Below, piece after piece: positions 46,832 to 58,197 of a stretch of DNA of 64,000 bases. The translations under genes were made by a program, and so were the position numbers. Source of the DNA: Periconia sp. R9002. Lineage: Eukaryota; Ascomycota; Dothideomycetes; Pleosporales; Periconiaceae. Below the pieces are notes generated by a model. It worked only from the letters and a program-made list of their open reading frames with translations. It was not told the DNA's origin and ran no database searches. The DNA lies in assembly GCA_023627715.1 (NCBI GenBank), contig JAMAHW010000021.1, forward strand, positions 62,001 to 126,000, in the 5' to 3' direction. Every line of letters begins with the position of its first letter. The stretch's first letter is position 1.

Positions 46832-48813
46832 GTTTGCTGAGTTTTGAGAAAGGGTCGGCTAGAGAAGGGAAGAAATGGAAACGATGTAACGACTGTTTTG
46901 ATCTGAGTGGAAGTGAATGTATACCGTGAAGTACCGAAGAAATGAAAGTGTTAAAGAAATCTGGTTTTCTGTTGCCTACTTGGCAAAGAGATATTTATAT
47001 AGATTTGATAACTCCCAGATATCTGCATATGCATCTCGTTTGCAGTGTACAGCCAGTCCTTCCTCATGAGATGTCCGCGACTACAGCCACGGACGTGTCA
47101 GCACTTAGTGGGCTTCAGCTTCTTACATGCATCTTAATTCGTCCGTCTCCCATATAAGAGCATACGAATGAGGAAATGAGGTAAGGGAGAGTGCTATACT
47201 GTAATGCCGAACCTTCGATTACAAAGTATGCATCGGACTTTTGTAATGCTATAACGGCGAATGTGAAGGTTTTGGGGGCTTTTACCGGACATATTCACTG
47301 GCAAAAATATATTGACAGACAAATTTACAATGCGTAGATCAAATGCAGCCATTTCCTTCCACTTTCATAGACTTTCCCGTTCCGGATACATATCGCGAAG
47401 CCCCTGCGCATTATTAAGCGTCCGTCGGATGCGAAGTATTACGGACTCTATAGACTACTCCAAACAGTTTCTACTTCTAGAATGTGATAAGAATCCAATT
47501 AGTTGCTTTGCCTCGAATTCCGAAGTTTTTATCGATTGGATTTCGTATGCCTCTAAGGGAGAAAGCGCGTCTCCGGAGCGGCTCCTCAGCTTCGAGTTAT
47601 ATTACAATATACCACCGAATAAACCCATGTCGACCCTGTTTTTTTACCGGATTGTTCTCTTCGATCTTGAATGGAACATTTCATGCTTTTATCAATACGT
47701 AGATGCGCGGCAATTAAAGATACCAGGGTTTGAAGGAATTAAATACTCGCGTACAGAGAGTAAGCAAGAAGAAGGATCGTTAATGTTATTTCTCGTGAAG
47801 AGAAAGAGAACTAGTCAAACCCCATAAGAAGTTTTAATTTGCGACACTTCCGATTCTAGTCCCCGAACTGTCTTTGTGAAGTTGGAGTGGAGATTGGCCT
47901 GCGAGAACGCGGTCACGTGATAATTGTGTCTACACACATAATCGGCATCCATCGCACCAACATTTCAGACTAAAATTACGTTCAGGAACTATCGCAACGT
48001 ATAATGCACTGTCGAACATCTTCATAAACTTAACGTGTCAAATGCCTGGCTTAACATGCAACCCACTCAACTTAATCAATGCGAAACAAAAAGCAACCAT
48101 GCTAGGGCAGCAATGCTGCAAAAAAACAAGTATATCCGTAACATCTATCTCAAACTCGCAATACTGCCGACCAGGATCTCTGAAAATGTCCTCTTGCGTC
48201 TTGTAGATGTTCTTAACTGCTACGATGTATGCTTGAACGCTGACAATGCTTCGCTGTACGCACTAAGAAGTCGCCGAGGCGCAACGAGATGCCTCTACTA
48301 TGCAATGCAAAATGCAAATGCCGTCTCCGAAGAGGATGGAACTGCGGATATGTTAGACGAAGGGCACAGCTTTATAAGTACGTGTGGGAAGACTCACTGT
48401 ATGTTTAGCACTTCTGCCTACCACCTTCTTCACATACTGCATGCCCGCACCAACCCCTTCCCTGAAAGTCTTTGTATGTCTCGGACTGAGACAAGATGCA
48501 TAACTTGGGCAGCTGTTATGTTTCCCCCATGAAGAATCGGATGGATTTCGGCACCGTGATGACGAGCAACGCCACACCCTTTTCGAGCCCGTGCGTTGTG
48601 AACCCGCAATTGCCACGTGCTGCACATGGATTGTCAGCGGAGGAACGATAACGTGGCTTCGGAAGATATTCACGTACCGCTTGGTGGCCTAGTTCGCAAC
48701 ATTGAGGCATGCGAAGCATGCGATGCACACGCGCGTGCTAGCTCGCAGAAAAGCGGTGAGTCGTTTGAAGGCGAGGGATTGGCTGATTTTTAGGAAAAGA
48801 TAAGAAAAGAGCA
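46832..48813. other. Intergenic region with one weak ORF
   Basis: Positions 46832-47160 are the promoter side of the secreted protein gene. An ORF at 47330-47827 is listed separately as a weak candidate. An ORF at 48035-48532 shows no domain and mixed composition; not supported. The last part is the 3' flank of the next gene. Confidence 0.35.
47330..47827 (+). CDS. Hypothetical protein (weak)
   Basis: An ORF of 165 residues starting at the ATG at 47330. It reads as mixed-composition globular protein in its second half (LLSFELYYNIPPNKP, DLEWNISCFYQYVDA), but no family is recognised and no introns are needed. It may be a lineage-specific gene or chance. Confidence 0.25.
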   Translation: MRRSNAAISFHFHRLSRSGYISRSPCALLSVRRMRSITDSIDYSKQFLLLECDKNPISCFASNSEVFIDWISYASKGESASPERLLSFELYYNIPPNKPMSTLFFYRIVLFDLEWNISCFYQYVDARQLKIPGFEGIKYSRTESKQEEGSLMLFLVKRKRTSQTP

Positions 48814-49908
48814 TCATGTGGGGAGTCTCGAGGATTGTAAATCATTGTGGATCTCGTAGATTGAGTCAATCCATCTATGCAGTTCGGGTCTTTCTAAACC
48901 ATGTCTCTGGCCAATCTGGGCGAGAACTTCTATCTGCTCGTCCATGGGGCGGGGGTGCTTTGAACAGCTACAACCTTTGGGACAATCGAGTTTGACGATT
49001 AGATTGCAAGCGGCAGGATTGACTTCGTTGAAGACGCCTGTGATTCGAGCAGCGTAGTGGAGGTCGCTGTTTTCCTCTTGATCAAGCCAGTCATGGTACG
49101 GGACCTGCATTAGCACTTTCCGGTTCTCGAAGTCGACTTTTACCCTGCATGTAGTCGCAAGGACCACCCCGTTGAATTCCGCCCAGGGGATCAGCTCGGG
49201 TGCTCGGGGCATGATAGTCTGAAATTTAATGCTTTTAGTCCTGGGGACCTGAAGGTAGTTCGTGTCCTCGGCTAAACGAATATTTATTCTCTTGATCAGC
49301 TCACGCTCGTCGAAAATCTGAAATGGCGTTTTGGGGATCTCGTTCTGGTGGGGGTTGAATGGCGTCTCGCCAATCTCATTCTGGTGGAGCCTGAAGACCG
49401 TTGGTACGCCATTGAGCTCGTCGTACATCAAGTGGTCCATGAATGTGTTACCGTGCATGTTGTGGTACGGTAGCGACTCGACGCACGAGCGGAACGGAAT
49501 GTACATAGCCTTGTGATTGCAGCTAAAGTCTATTACGACGCAGAAGTCGTTCGCTAACAGGGCGGTTATGCAGTGCGTCAATTCGCCATATTGATTGGAC
49601 GAACCGGGGCGAGCAAGGGTGCGAACATGTGTTGCGTACTGCTGGAGATCGGGTACGTGCGACAGAGCGTTTTGCAAGGCTGTGGTCGTCTGAAGTGCGA
49701 TATCGACACACGAGCCAAAAGGTTCCGTTGCACACCAGATCTCTTCGCTGACGGGCGGCCGGTCAGCCACACCGCCTCTAAGGTACCAGCGACGATAGAA
49801 ATCCCAGAAGTGCCATGTACTCCAGTGTGTCCTCATGCCGTACTCCAGGGCGACGTTATCGGCGATATCGCGGATTCGTTCCCCGTGGGAGGGCGACGGT
49901 TCAACCAT
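48814..49908 (-). CDS. Uncharacterised fungal protein, possible papain-like fold
   Basis: Single exon, 364 residues. The N-terminal half has GSCVDIALQTTTALQNAL, then GELTHCITALLANDFCVVIDFSCN: a Cys at the start of a helix, then His and Asp on strands, the order of transglutaminase/arylamine N-acetyltransferase folds. This is a pattern judgement; the family is not recognised and activity is unproven. The middle holds a 12-residue tandem repeat, HQNEIGETPFNP/HQNEIPKTPFQI, from a 36 bp duplication. The C-terminal half has strands (NGVVLATTCRVKVDFENRK, LMQVPYHDWL) and a Cys-rich DCPKGCSCSKH. The frame is intact. A length near 360 and no signal peptide suggest an intracellular protein. Confidence 0.6.
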   Translation of the reverse strand: MVEPSPSHGERIRDIADNVALEYGMRTHWSTWHFWDFYRRWYLRGGVADRPPVSEEIWCATEPFGSCVDIALQTTTALQNALSHVPDLQQYATHVRTLARPGSSNQYGELTHCITALLANDFCVVIDFSCNHKAMYIPFRSCVESLPYHNMHGNTFMDHLMYDELNGVPTVFRLHQNEIGETPFNPHQNEIPKTPFQIFDERELIKRINIRLAEDTNYLQVPRTKSIKFQTIMPRAPELIPWAEFNGVVLATTCRVKVDFENRKVLMQVPYHDWLDQEENSDLHYAARITGVFNEVNPAACNLIVKLDCPKGCSCSKHPRPMDEQIEVLAQIGQRHGLERPELHRWIDSIYEIHNDLQSSRLPT

Positions 49909-50360
49909 TGGAAAGGAATGTGTGGGTGGAGAAAAAAGGGATGAAGATGCAAAGAAATAACTGGGCTTCCCCAGGTTTTGGCAAACAACGCATCACTTGC
50001 GCCTCCCCCCTGACCCACCTTCACCGGTGTGGCTGTTCTCTCTGGTGAGGTTTATTTATCAGCGAGGCGATTTCGCTAGTTCGTCCCCAGGCGACTGCTT
50101 TGGAATGCCACGATGGAGGTACTAATTAACACGACAGTGAAACATTCTCGAATCTTTTATATGTTTAATTTCATCAAGATAGTATTATGAATCATCATCA
50201 ATAATGAGCGCTTACTACATACTCTACCGAAACCGAGAATAACCGAAGCTCCGTATAATACAAAATGCCGCCCAAGGTGTTGCGAAATGTGAAACACAAT
50301 TTCAAAACAGCACCGCGTATACAACATCTACGACAATCTCAATAGAGGGGAAAAGTCAAT
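49909..50360. other. Intergenic region
   Basis: Promoter of the gene at 48814-49908 and 3' flank of the dioxygenase gene. Nothing else seen. Confidence 0.4.
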
Positions 50361-51733
50361 TTAGTGCGCAGCTTTGTACGAAAACAACTCCGGGTGGATC
50401 GCAAAAACCTCTTCCTCGTCAAGATGATCGTAAAGTTCATTCCAAGTATTTGCCAGCTGGGGCGGAATATCCCATGAGCCGTCAGCGCGATCATCGTGCA
50501 GGATTAGTCGCAGAACGTATCGTTTGGTGGTGTTTTCCTCTTCATCACCGTCAACGAATGCAGCTCGGGAATGCATCATTTGGAGGTTATTGAAGAAGAG
50601 CATGTCGCCGGGTCGCATATTGACGCGTTTTGCGACCATTTGGCCAGCTGCATGAAGCGCATCAATTGCCTCAATCTGCTGTTGTGTTAGAGGCGGCGAT
50701 GAAGCTGGCCTCGGTCGGCATGCCGTCCCAAACAAGCGAGAGCGGGAGGCTTGCACGGCCATGTGACCTGACGGAAGAGTAAAGAGAAGAGGCCGCTCGT
50801 CATAGGCGTCTTCTGCCTTGGCACTGCACATTTACATTAGTGCTATTCTCAGGCTAAGGTCGCGAGAGGCCGCACTTTATGTTCAGGAATGGTTCCTGCA
50901 ACGTCTTGACTATATCGGGTCTGCTCGAGGCAATTTCCCGTATAATGTCGTGGATGTTTGCCAGGTACAACTCGCCACCAAATGCTGCCTTGGAAAGAAG
51001 GTAGAATGACAGGATGGACCCGTAATCAGTGTGGAAGGGCTAAACATTAGCGATGGAGATGGATGGCTGGAGAACTTGGCCTACCAAAGCGATGTTCCTA
51101 TTGGCTGGGCCTCGATACTTCTCCTCCTGGTTCTCACCAGAAGGTTTAATGTTAGTGACGTGGTCTGAAGGCGATTAGTCGATATGTCCATGTAAGACTA
51201 AGAGTAGGAGTCGTACGGAGAACATTCGGATCACCAGGCGCCAGCGCTCGCTTTGTTCCTACGTGGCTGGCAATGCCAGTGAAAATGACGACATTTTTGT
51301 ACTTGTCAAACCACTGAGGCTTCAGACCCCGGATTATGAAGTACGGTTGAGTGGTTGCTAGCAGAGTACGATGCTTGCTGATCCTGCCGGCAAGACTAGG
51401 CAGGGGAAAATTCTCAGCCTGCAATTGATTGAGCGGCAAACCTGATACTAGGCGCGCGTCAGTCTACAGATACAGCATCTTGCAGATGCCCTTACATTCG
51501 AAAATGCTATAAGCCTCTTCGAGTTCTCTCAAATCTTGTAGCGAAAGCTGGAGGACTGGGCAGGCATCCTCGCGCGCATTCTCGAGATGGAGCTCGGAAT
51601 CCACCCAAGATGCTTCTGGAAGGGATCGTGCGTGGGAAATGCACAGCTTTTTCTTCAGCTCCGCAATCTTATCCAAAGATGGGGTATATCCAGAGCAATC
51701 AACAAAGGGCTCATCAACAACATACGAAGCCAT
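50361..51733 (-). CDS. TauD/TfdA-type Fe(II)/2-oxoglutarate dioxygenase
   Basis: Five exons: 51733-51496, 51441-51217, 51164-51085, 51039-50876, 50823-50361, giving 389 residues; introns of 54, 52, 45 and 52 bp keep frame. The facial triad is His184 and Asp186 in FHTDYGS and His320 in FFNNLQMMHSRAAF; Arg in the KRYVLRLIL strand near 340 would bind 2-oxoglutarate. Other family blocks are PYFIIRGLKPQ, VIFTGIASHVG, GGELYLANIHDI and MRPGDMLF. Substrates of fungal relatives include taurine, other sulfonates and hormone-like or secondary metabolites, so the substrate is unknown. It is followed in the same orientation by a MobA-like gene upstream (375 bp away). Confidence 0.9.
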
Positions 51734-52108
51734 GATTTCTGGTTTGTACTGATTCAAACGGCAATGATTAGCCGGTCAAACGTGAACACAAGGCTAGTAG
51801 TGGTATGCGCAGTTCAAGAACGAGTCGGCAGAGTTGCTCGCCTCTTAACCCGCCCTACAATTTGAGCCTCAAGCGAGTTATCGCCTTGAGTCAGCAGGAG
51901 CGGGGTGCAAAGAAATACGCAAATGGGGCTGTCAATTTGATAAAGCTGCAGACATGACCACACCAGAACTCTCGCTTCAGGGATGCGGAAGTGGGGGACG
52001 GCTGAACGCCCCCATCTCTATCCAATGAAATCCGACAACCAACACCACGACGAGGTAAGCCATAGTTGATGGACAGGTATACTGCCTTATCAGGAGCTGA
52101 ATGTGGCA
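51734..52108. other. Short intergenic region
   Basis: Between the dioxygenase start and the MobA-like stop. No distinct feature seen. Confidence 0.4.
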
Positions 52109-52756
52109 TCATGCGTTTCCTGATTGTGCAAGCAGCTGAACAGCATCCTCCCAGTCCTCCCTCGTGTTCGCATTGAAAAGACTGTGGTCATACAGTGGGG
52201 GGATTCTGTTTCCCTCCAGTCTATCCACCAACTCCATGAGATGTTTGCGCGTCGACATGGCATTTGCGGCAATATGCGAAAGGGCCATAGGACTCCAGAT
52301 TCCCACCAAAGGTTCGGTAGTCCCTTGGGCATTCTCAAAGCAAGTGACGGGATCGCGATATTGATTGCACAAGTGCTTCAACTCGGGAGCTGTCAGCAGT
52401 GGATAATCGCAAGGAACGAACAACCAATGACATTCGGGATTGAAGCTGAAAGCTGCCAAGAAGGATACGGCTGGCCCTCTCTCACGCGATTCTGGAGTGG
52501 AGGCGTCCACGCAGAGGATTCGGGCGCCCAACTCTGGCGGAATCGGCGCGGAGGAGCATTGGGAGCTGTCGCGAAGAATCAAGCATAGGTTGAGTACGTC
52601 AGGAAAAGTCTGGCGAAGTACGGTTAGCCGACTGAGGTATACCGGAGTCCCGTCTGCATCCGGAAGGAGATGCTTGGGAGAGCCCATGCGAACAGAATCG
52701 CCAGCAGCCAACAGGGCGATACTCAAGCGCGGGCTGGATTCTGTGGAGACGGTCAT
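52109..52756 (-). CDS. MobA/MocA-like nucleotidyltransferase (NTP_transf_3 type)
   Basis: Single exon, 215 residues. The nucleotide-binding loop is LLAAGDSVRMGSPKHLLP (residues 15-32), which has the LAAG...PKxLLP form nearer to bacterial molybdopterin cytidylyltransferase (MocA) than to MobA. A later WLFVPCDYPLL holds the metal-binding Asp, and the C-terminal LFNANTREDW matches the family's NxNTPED box. Bacterial relatives attach CMP or GMP to molybdopterin. Eukaryotic molybdoenzymes normally use undecorated cofactor, so the role in a fungus is unknown; sugar- or other nucleotide transfer is possible. It shares orientation with the dioxygenase gene and is divergent from a zinc-cluster factor. 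Confidence 0.82.
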   Translation of the reverse strand: MTVSTESSPRLSIALLAAGDSVRMGSPKHLLPDADGTPVYLSRLTVLRQTFPDVLNLCLILRDSSQCSSAPIPPELGARILCVDASTPESRERGPAVSFLAAFSFNPECHWLFVPCDYPLLTAPELKHLCNQYRDPVTCFENAQGTTEPLVGIWSPMALSHIAANAMSTRKHLMELVDRLEGNRIPPLYDHSLFNANTREDWEDAVQLLAQSGNA

Positions 52757-53267
52757 GATATATACATTGAAAGTTGAGATGAAAAGGACACGCAGCCGCT
52801 GGGAACGAACTGTGGAATTTCTGACTGCGAGCTGACGTCCTCCGGCATGATTAAAGGGTGGTCAACAGGAATTGCCTGCCGCTCACCGATGGATACTTTA
52901 AACTTGAATTTTGCGGAGCGGCAGATTGACGTGTCCCCCGAGAGGTTCGGTGTAGGACTTTCTCGGTGAGCGCTCGTATCCTGGTAAACGATGGCAAGTG
53001 TACATGACAAACCAATTAAAACGTATTTAAATTACGGCATGCAACCCTGGTGCATCTTACATAAAATCGAGCCAATGATGCGAACTGAGGCGCCAGACTT
53101 TTGGGCGTTGAAGCTCAGCAATGAACGCACAAACATGTAAGGCATCTTCGGTCTTCGCCTGGGAGCACAATCTGAAAATGTTCACAAATTCTTCGAACTC
53201 TTTTCGCGATTTTCATTCCTGAGACACGCCACATAAAATATTGACCGACTCAGTGGCAATCAACAAA
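52757..53267. promoter_or_regulatory. Divergent promoter between MobA-like and zinc-cluster genes
   Basis: 511 bp between two starts. No clear inverted CGG pair for a zinc-cluster protein was found by eye. Confidence 0.4.
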
Positions 53268-55644
53268 ATGGCCTCTCGGTATTCTCGGCCTCAGGTCCGT
53301 CGCCCATCTGACCGACGATTCGGAAATGCGGCACAGTCGTCTCTCGACTACTTTTCTAAAGGGACGAACCCTTCAAAGCGGAAGAGAATGCCTGAGGAAT
53401 GGCATGACTACGATGATGTCCAGCAACACGTCTTAATTGCAGCTGCCATGATTCTTCGCGTCACTATTGAGAAACTGCTTACCGTAGTGGATTCTCCTCC
53501 ATCTTCGGAAAATGGACTGGAAGCATCATCCAACACGAGTTCAAATGGCCATGATCATCCAGGGCATTGCACACCCCCTGGAAGTTCCAGTTCGGAGGGA
53601 ACCTCTCATGTCACCAGATCTCGACTGGCCAGGAGACCCAGGACCCATTCGACATCGATGGAAAACTATGAATTTCTACCGACCCCTGGACAGTCCTTTT
53701 CAAATCCCATCGATGGTTTTTCACCAAAACAGAGAAATGAGAATATGGATTCAGACGCTTCCGTTGATCTTTTTACAGCCGGAGAGCATTATCCTACCCC
53801 CGCGGATTCCCAGATTACTGAGATAGTCATGGGCGACAATATGTGGCAGAATCAGACTGTTCCGCAAATTTCATTTGCTTCCTATGAAACCCAGCCAGCT
53901 GTGATCCTTCCCGCTGGCCCAATGCCAGCTATTGCAAGTCTGGGTGACATGAACGAATTCTCCTTCCATTCTTATGGTCAGGATATGCCCTTTAATATGG
54001 ACCAGAATTTCAGGGACCTTGAACAGTTGAATTATCCGGGTGTTACTTGGAGTATTCCCCCTCCGAGCGCTACACCGTCGGACATTGATCTCTTCGCCCC
54101 GGATCTCAGCCCGCAGCCTGAGGCAAACCCCGCTCCTAAGGAGACCAGCAACAAAGGAAAACGCCGTGGACCTTTCCGTGCAGAGGAACAGAGACAGGAA
54201 ACAGGATTGACCAGGAAACTCGGGGCATGCATCCGTTGTAGCATGCAACGCATTAGAGTAAGCACCGATTCCATCCATGACTTTCAAAGGTTATACTTAA
54301 TATAAAACAGTGTATTCCAGATCCGTCCAGTCCTCAAGGCTGTTGTAAAACATGCATCCAGGCTTCCTACTCCAGGACTCGTTGGTTACCATGTCTTCGG
54401 TACAAGATCACCGACACTGAACTACTGGCCCATGAAAAATGCCCAAGACCCACCTGGACAACGCGATGGAAGAAAATGGAGCTTGTCGATATTACTACCT
54501 GGGCATCGAACTCCATCAAAACCATCCAAACTAGTCAGGGGGTTGGCGAGGTACCCTTTTCGCTTCAGGTCCGCGAGTTCAAACCCATCGAGGGGACGGA
54601 TGCTACGTGCCGACGTTGGAAAATTGATGGTGTTGAGTACAAGTACGAAACTGCTAATTATGCGATCGCCGATATGAAGCAGACCGGCATGGCGCTTATC
54701 GAGTATGGTAAACAGACACTTCCGATGGTCATCAAACACTGGGTCGATAACCAGGATTCGCTCTTGCGCAGCACGTACAACATGGCTTATAAGTACTCGC
54801 TGCAGGCCGAAGTACGTAAACTCCCTGCCAAACCCTGTCTTCTCTAACAAATATCTTAGAGGGAAGAAGACCGCAACTTACTAACCTCCACTCTCTGGCT
54901 TTGGGCCGCATCCCGAAGAATGTCCAAAGGCGCCCACATCTGCGGTGAAGAAACTCTAGGCATGAAGCCTCGCGACTTTGGTCCCAAATCGACCGGCTCG
55001 AACAAAGTCCTGATGCCACCCGTTTACTCCGCGCAGATGGAGATCATATACGTAACAATGATCTTGCTGCCCACCAAAAAGAAAATCCTTGACCAGCTAA
55101 AAGCACTCGTGTCTGAAAACAACCGTCGGTCCTGGCTCGCTATCTACCTTTGCATATTTCTGCTGCTACACAGCTGCGCATTATTGACGGCAAGGGACGA
55201 AGCGCGTGCGAGAAAGCAAGGAGTGCAGGTAAGCACCAACGAACTGAAAATAGAATAATTGGTATTGACGTATTGAAAGCGGCGTTTCTACCGACCTCGA
55301 GTCATCGATGAACTACACAACGGCGCAAAAATTCTGCTCGCGTATTTTCATTTCTGCAACAGAGGCAGCTATCCATTGCACATGGACTGGACATCTGCCG
55401 AGCAAATCGCGCTTTCCGAGTTAAAATCAAACCAGATTGATTTCATGCGGACCAACGTAAAAGAATATGAGAACAAAGGTACGCCATCTCTATTGAACTT
55501 ACTTCACTACAATTACGAATTAACGCGTTGAAAATAGCCTCCCACTTCCGACACATCCTCGAAACTGACGCGTACGAGGATGAATTCTACTTCATTGCTC
55601 AATTGTACGAGAAGGATTGGAAACCTCGGCACACAACGGTATAA
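53268..55644 (+). CDS. Fungal zinc-cluster (Zn2Cys6-like) transcription factor
   Basis: Five exons: 53268-54257, 54311-54811, 54860-55228, 55280-55478, 55538-55644, giving 721 residues. The long N-terminus is Ser/Pro-rich and disordered. The zinc cluster is central and split by the first intron: GACIRCSMQRIRC then IPDPSSPQGCCKTC and WLPCLRYKI, a form seen in a group of fungal regulators with an atypically placed cluster. A basic patch NKGKRRGPFRAEEQ precedes it. After it comes a helical region (MVIKHWVDNQDSLLRSTYN, STLWLWAASRRMSKG). The ATG at 53268 is in the context AAAATGGCC. Divergence from the MobA-like gene hints that it may control it and the dioxygenase; that is inference. Confidence 0.85.
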
Positions 55645-57656
55645 ATTGGCTTAGGCTACGCTCACATCCAAAATCATATTCAGACAAGGTAAATTGTATC
55701 TCGGTTTTCATTCTTTCACGTTTCACTACCTACCTGTAAGACACACACACGCACACACTCGCAGGGAAAGAAGAGAGAGAGGTCAGGGACTGATTCCAGC
55801 TGATGTTTCGATCACTTGTACCACCACCCACATGGAATGTGCGGATGATGATGATGCTTCATGCGCTCAATGATTTGATGACCAACTACGTGCTATCATT
55901 ATCTTATGACAGGGTCTCCCAGTATAATATTAATCGGCATCGAGTATTCATTCTTTATTTTGTCTCTCACGAATCACGAAGAAAATGAGTAGTTATCAAT
56001 GGACATAAACGGGTACCGCATAAATCCAATAATTTCTCTTGTGCAAAAGACCATCAATTTCGACTGTGTGCGTGCTCACAGTACTTCATAAAATTGCATA
56101 AAACAGAACCATTTTCTCGCGCTTCCCTCAACTTAGCCCTCGCACCTCCATCCCAAAATACGACAAACTCTTCACCGTCCTACACCCTCACCCTCACAAG
56201 TCTTACACCCTCACACCCCCACACGTCCCACCTCTTCCCGCAAAAAGAAAAAACCCAACCTCAACTCTAAGTCCAAAGCCCAGCCCCACCTTCCTAAAGC
56301 CCTCACGCGCATACGTCCCTCGTATGCAAAGTATATCGATCCGAACGCCCATCATCAAAAAAAACAATACCGGCTCCAAATCTACAAGCCGACGTATTAA
56401 AAATGAACGCCATTTTTTCATCTTTCCCGACCGTTTCGGTGAGATGCGCTGGCGCTGCGCGCGGCTGTTGCGTAACGGTAAACGTGTATACATCACGTTA
56501 GATAGATATGTAAGGGCGGCGGAAGCCCCACCCCGCCCGGACTGTCCCGCTTGTTCCTGTGTTGTGCACACGCATGTAAGGCCGATTATCTCGGTGTGAG
56601 GTTGAACATTTATTTTTGAAATATGAAAACGTCGCCGGTATAGCATGACCAGCGTCTCGGGTCTTTTTTGAGGAAATTTTTTGGGGATGGAGAGATTTTT
56701 CACCGATGGTGAGGCATGGTGGGTGGAGTATTGGATGGAGGGTTGGTGGTGTGAGGGCTTGGGTTTGGAAGGAAGGATGATGGGAGGGAGAGACGTGTGC
56801 GGGAGGGGAGTTGGGTTCAGTTGAGGGTTTGCGCAGAAGGAGGATTTTTGTTAGGTGGAGATTCGGAAGAGGGAAAATGATAAGAGGGCTGATGATTACT
56901 ATGTCGAACGTGAGTAATGAGTGTGGTTGGGGAAGTCTGTGGCTGTACAAAACAGCAAAGGTTTACCTCATCAAAAAACAAAAATAAAGAGAAGACTATA
57001 TCTTCCTATAACGAGATGAGTGCGTGAAGTATTGACACCAGTAACGGTTCGCGGAGATGCACTCTACTCCATAAAAATCTTTAGTTTGTTGGTGAATGAG
57101 TATGCACGCATGCATAAAACCTTCAGGCAACGGCTCACCTACTAGTAAATGCAAGCTCAGCCTTACTACTACTCTACATGACAAACAACATGCCTCTCTG
57201 CAATCTATTCACCTCAGGTGCTGCTATCTCAAAATTCTACACCCGCAGAACGTAAGTACCCCCAAAAAACGAACATAATCGCTCTATCCCTATTATACCT
57301 ACGTATGTACCTAATTTAACCAGCTCTTCAATCTAATATATGAGGACGTGCACACAGTACTACATGTAAATGCTGTGTACGGTAGTATTGAGGGACATGT
57401 TTTATATATGTAGCAATTGATCGATCTATACAACACCCATCACACTCCCAGAAAAGAAGAACATTGAATCAGAATCTTTAAAATTACTACACAATCTTAA
57501 ACTGTGGTTAACAAACCAAAACCCTCCGAATCTCTTCCCTCAAAACCGTTGAATTCTCCACCCAACTCGACAAACCCAACCCCTCAACTAAACAAACAAA
57601 AAGCAAAAAACCTTCCCAGGGTATCATCATCTTCTCCAAACCACCTCACTCTCACC
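55645..57656. other. Intergenic region (2 kb)
   Basis: No gene supported. A CA/GA-rich simple stretch is at 55739-55785. A C/A-rich stretch at 56130-56300 and a G-rich stretch near 56700-56830 give spurious ORFs. Positions 57500-57656 are C/A-rich, the 3' flank of the next gene. Confidence 0.45.
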
Positions 57657-58197
57657 TCACCTCCTAACATACCCCCCACTCCCATACCCCTCAAACTGCG
57701 CCCCAACACCCAGCACACCCTCTCTAACCTTCTCACTTCGACTCACTACAGGCAGCATGGCTCGCTGCGGATGCGCATATCCTGGGCCACTACTACCTCC
57801 ACCTCCTCCGCCCGATGAAGAGTACGAAGGAGTTAGAACTCCACCCGACGAAGAGTACGAAGAAGCATATGTGTTTTGAGGTGTGTTTTGAGGAGTAGGG
57901 GTCGTGTTTGTGTGTGGGAAATCTGTTCGACGTTAGTTAGGACTAGGAGGGGGTTAAAGGTGTTAAGGGGCACGTACCGTTATATGCGATGAGAGTTGTA
58001 TATGGACGGGCTTGCTCTTCGATGTAAGAAGCAGTGGGAGGGTGGCTGCTGTTTTGGTGGCTGGCGTAGTGGCTGTGTTGGTGGTGGTGGGAATAGGTAG
58101 GTGCGGTGTAGGCAGATGCGGTGTAAGAAGTATGGGTAGGTGTGTAGTTGTAGGAGGCGGTAGGGGTGTGAGTGTAGGTGTAGGTGTAGGATACCAT
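57657..58197 (-). CDS. Small Tyr/Thr/His-rich protein
   Basis: Two exons: 58197-57978 and 57922-57657, giving 161 residues; the 55 bp intron (GTACGT, branch CTAAC, AACAG) is phase 1. The first half is almost only Tyr, Thr, Ser, His and Pro (YTYTYTHTPTASYNYTPTHT), then a His cluster. The second half has a duplicated segment, TYASSYSSSGGVL / TPSYSSSGGGG, a Gly run and a charged end. No domain or signal peptide is present. It looks like a disordered, phase-separation-like or structural protein, but function is unknown. Intron signals and a clean stop support that it is real. Confidence 0.6.
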
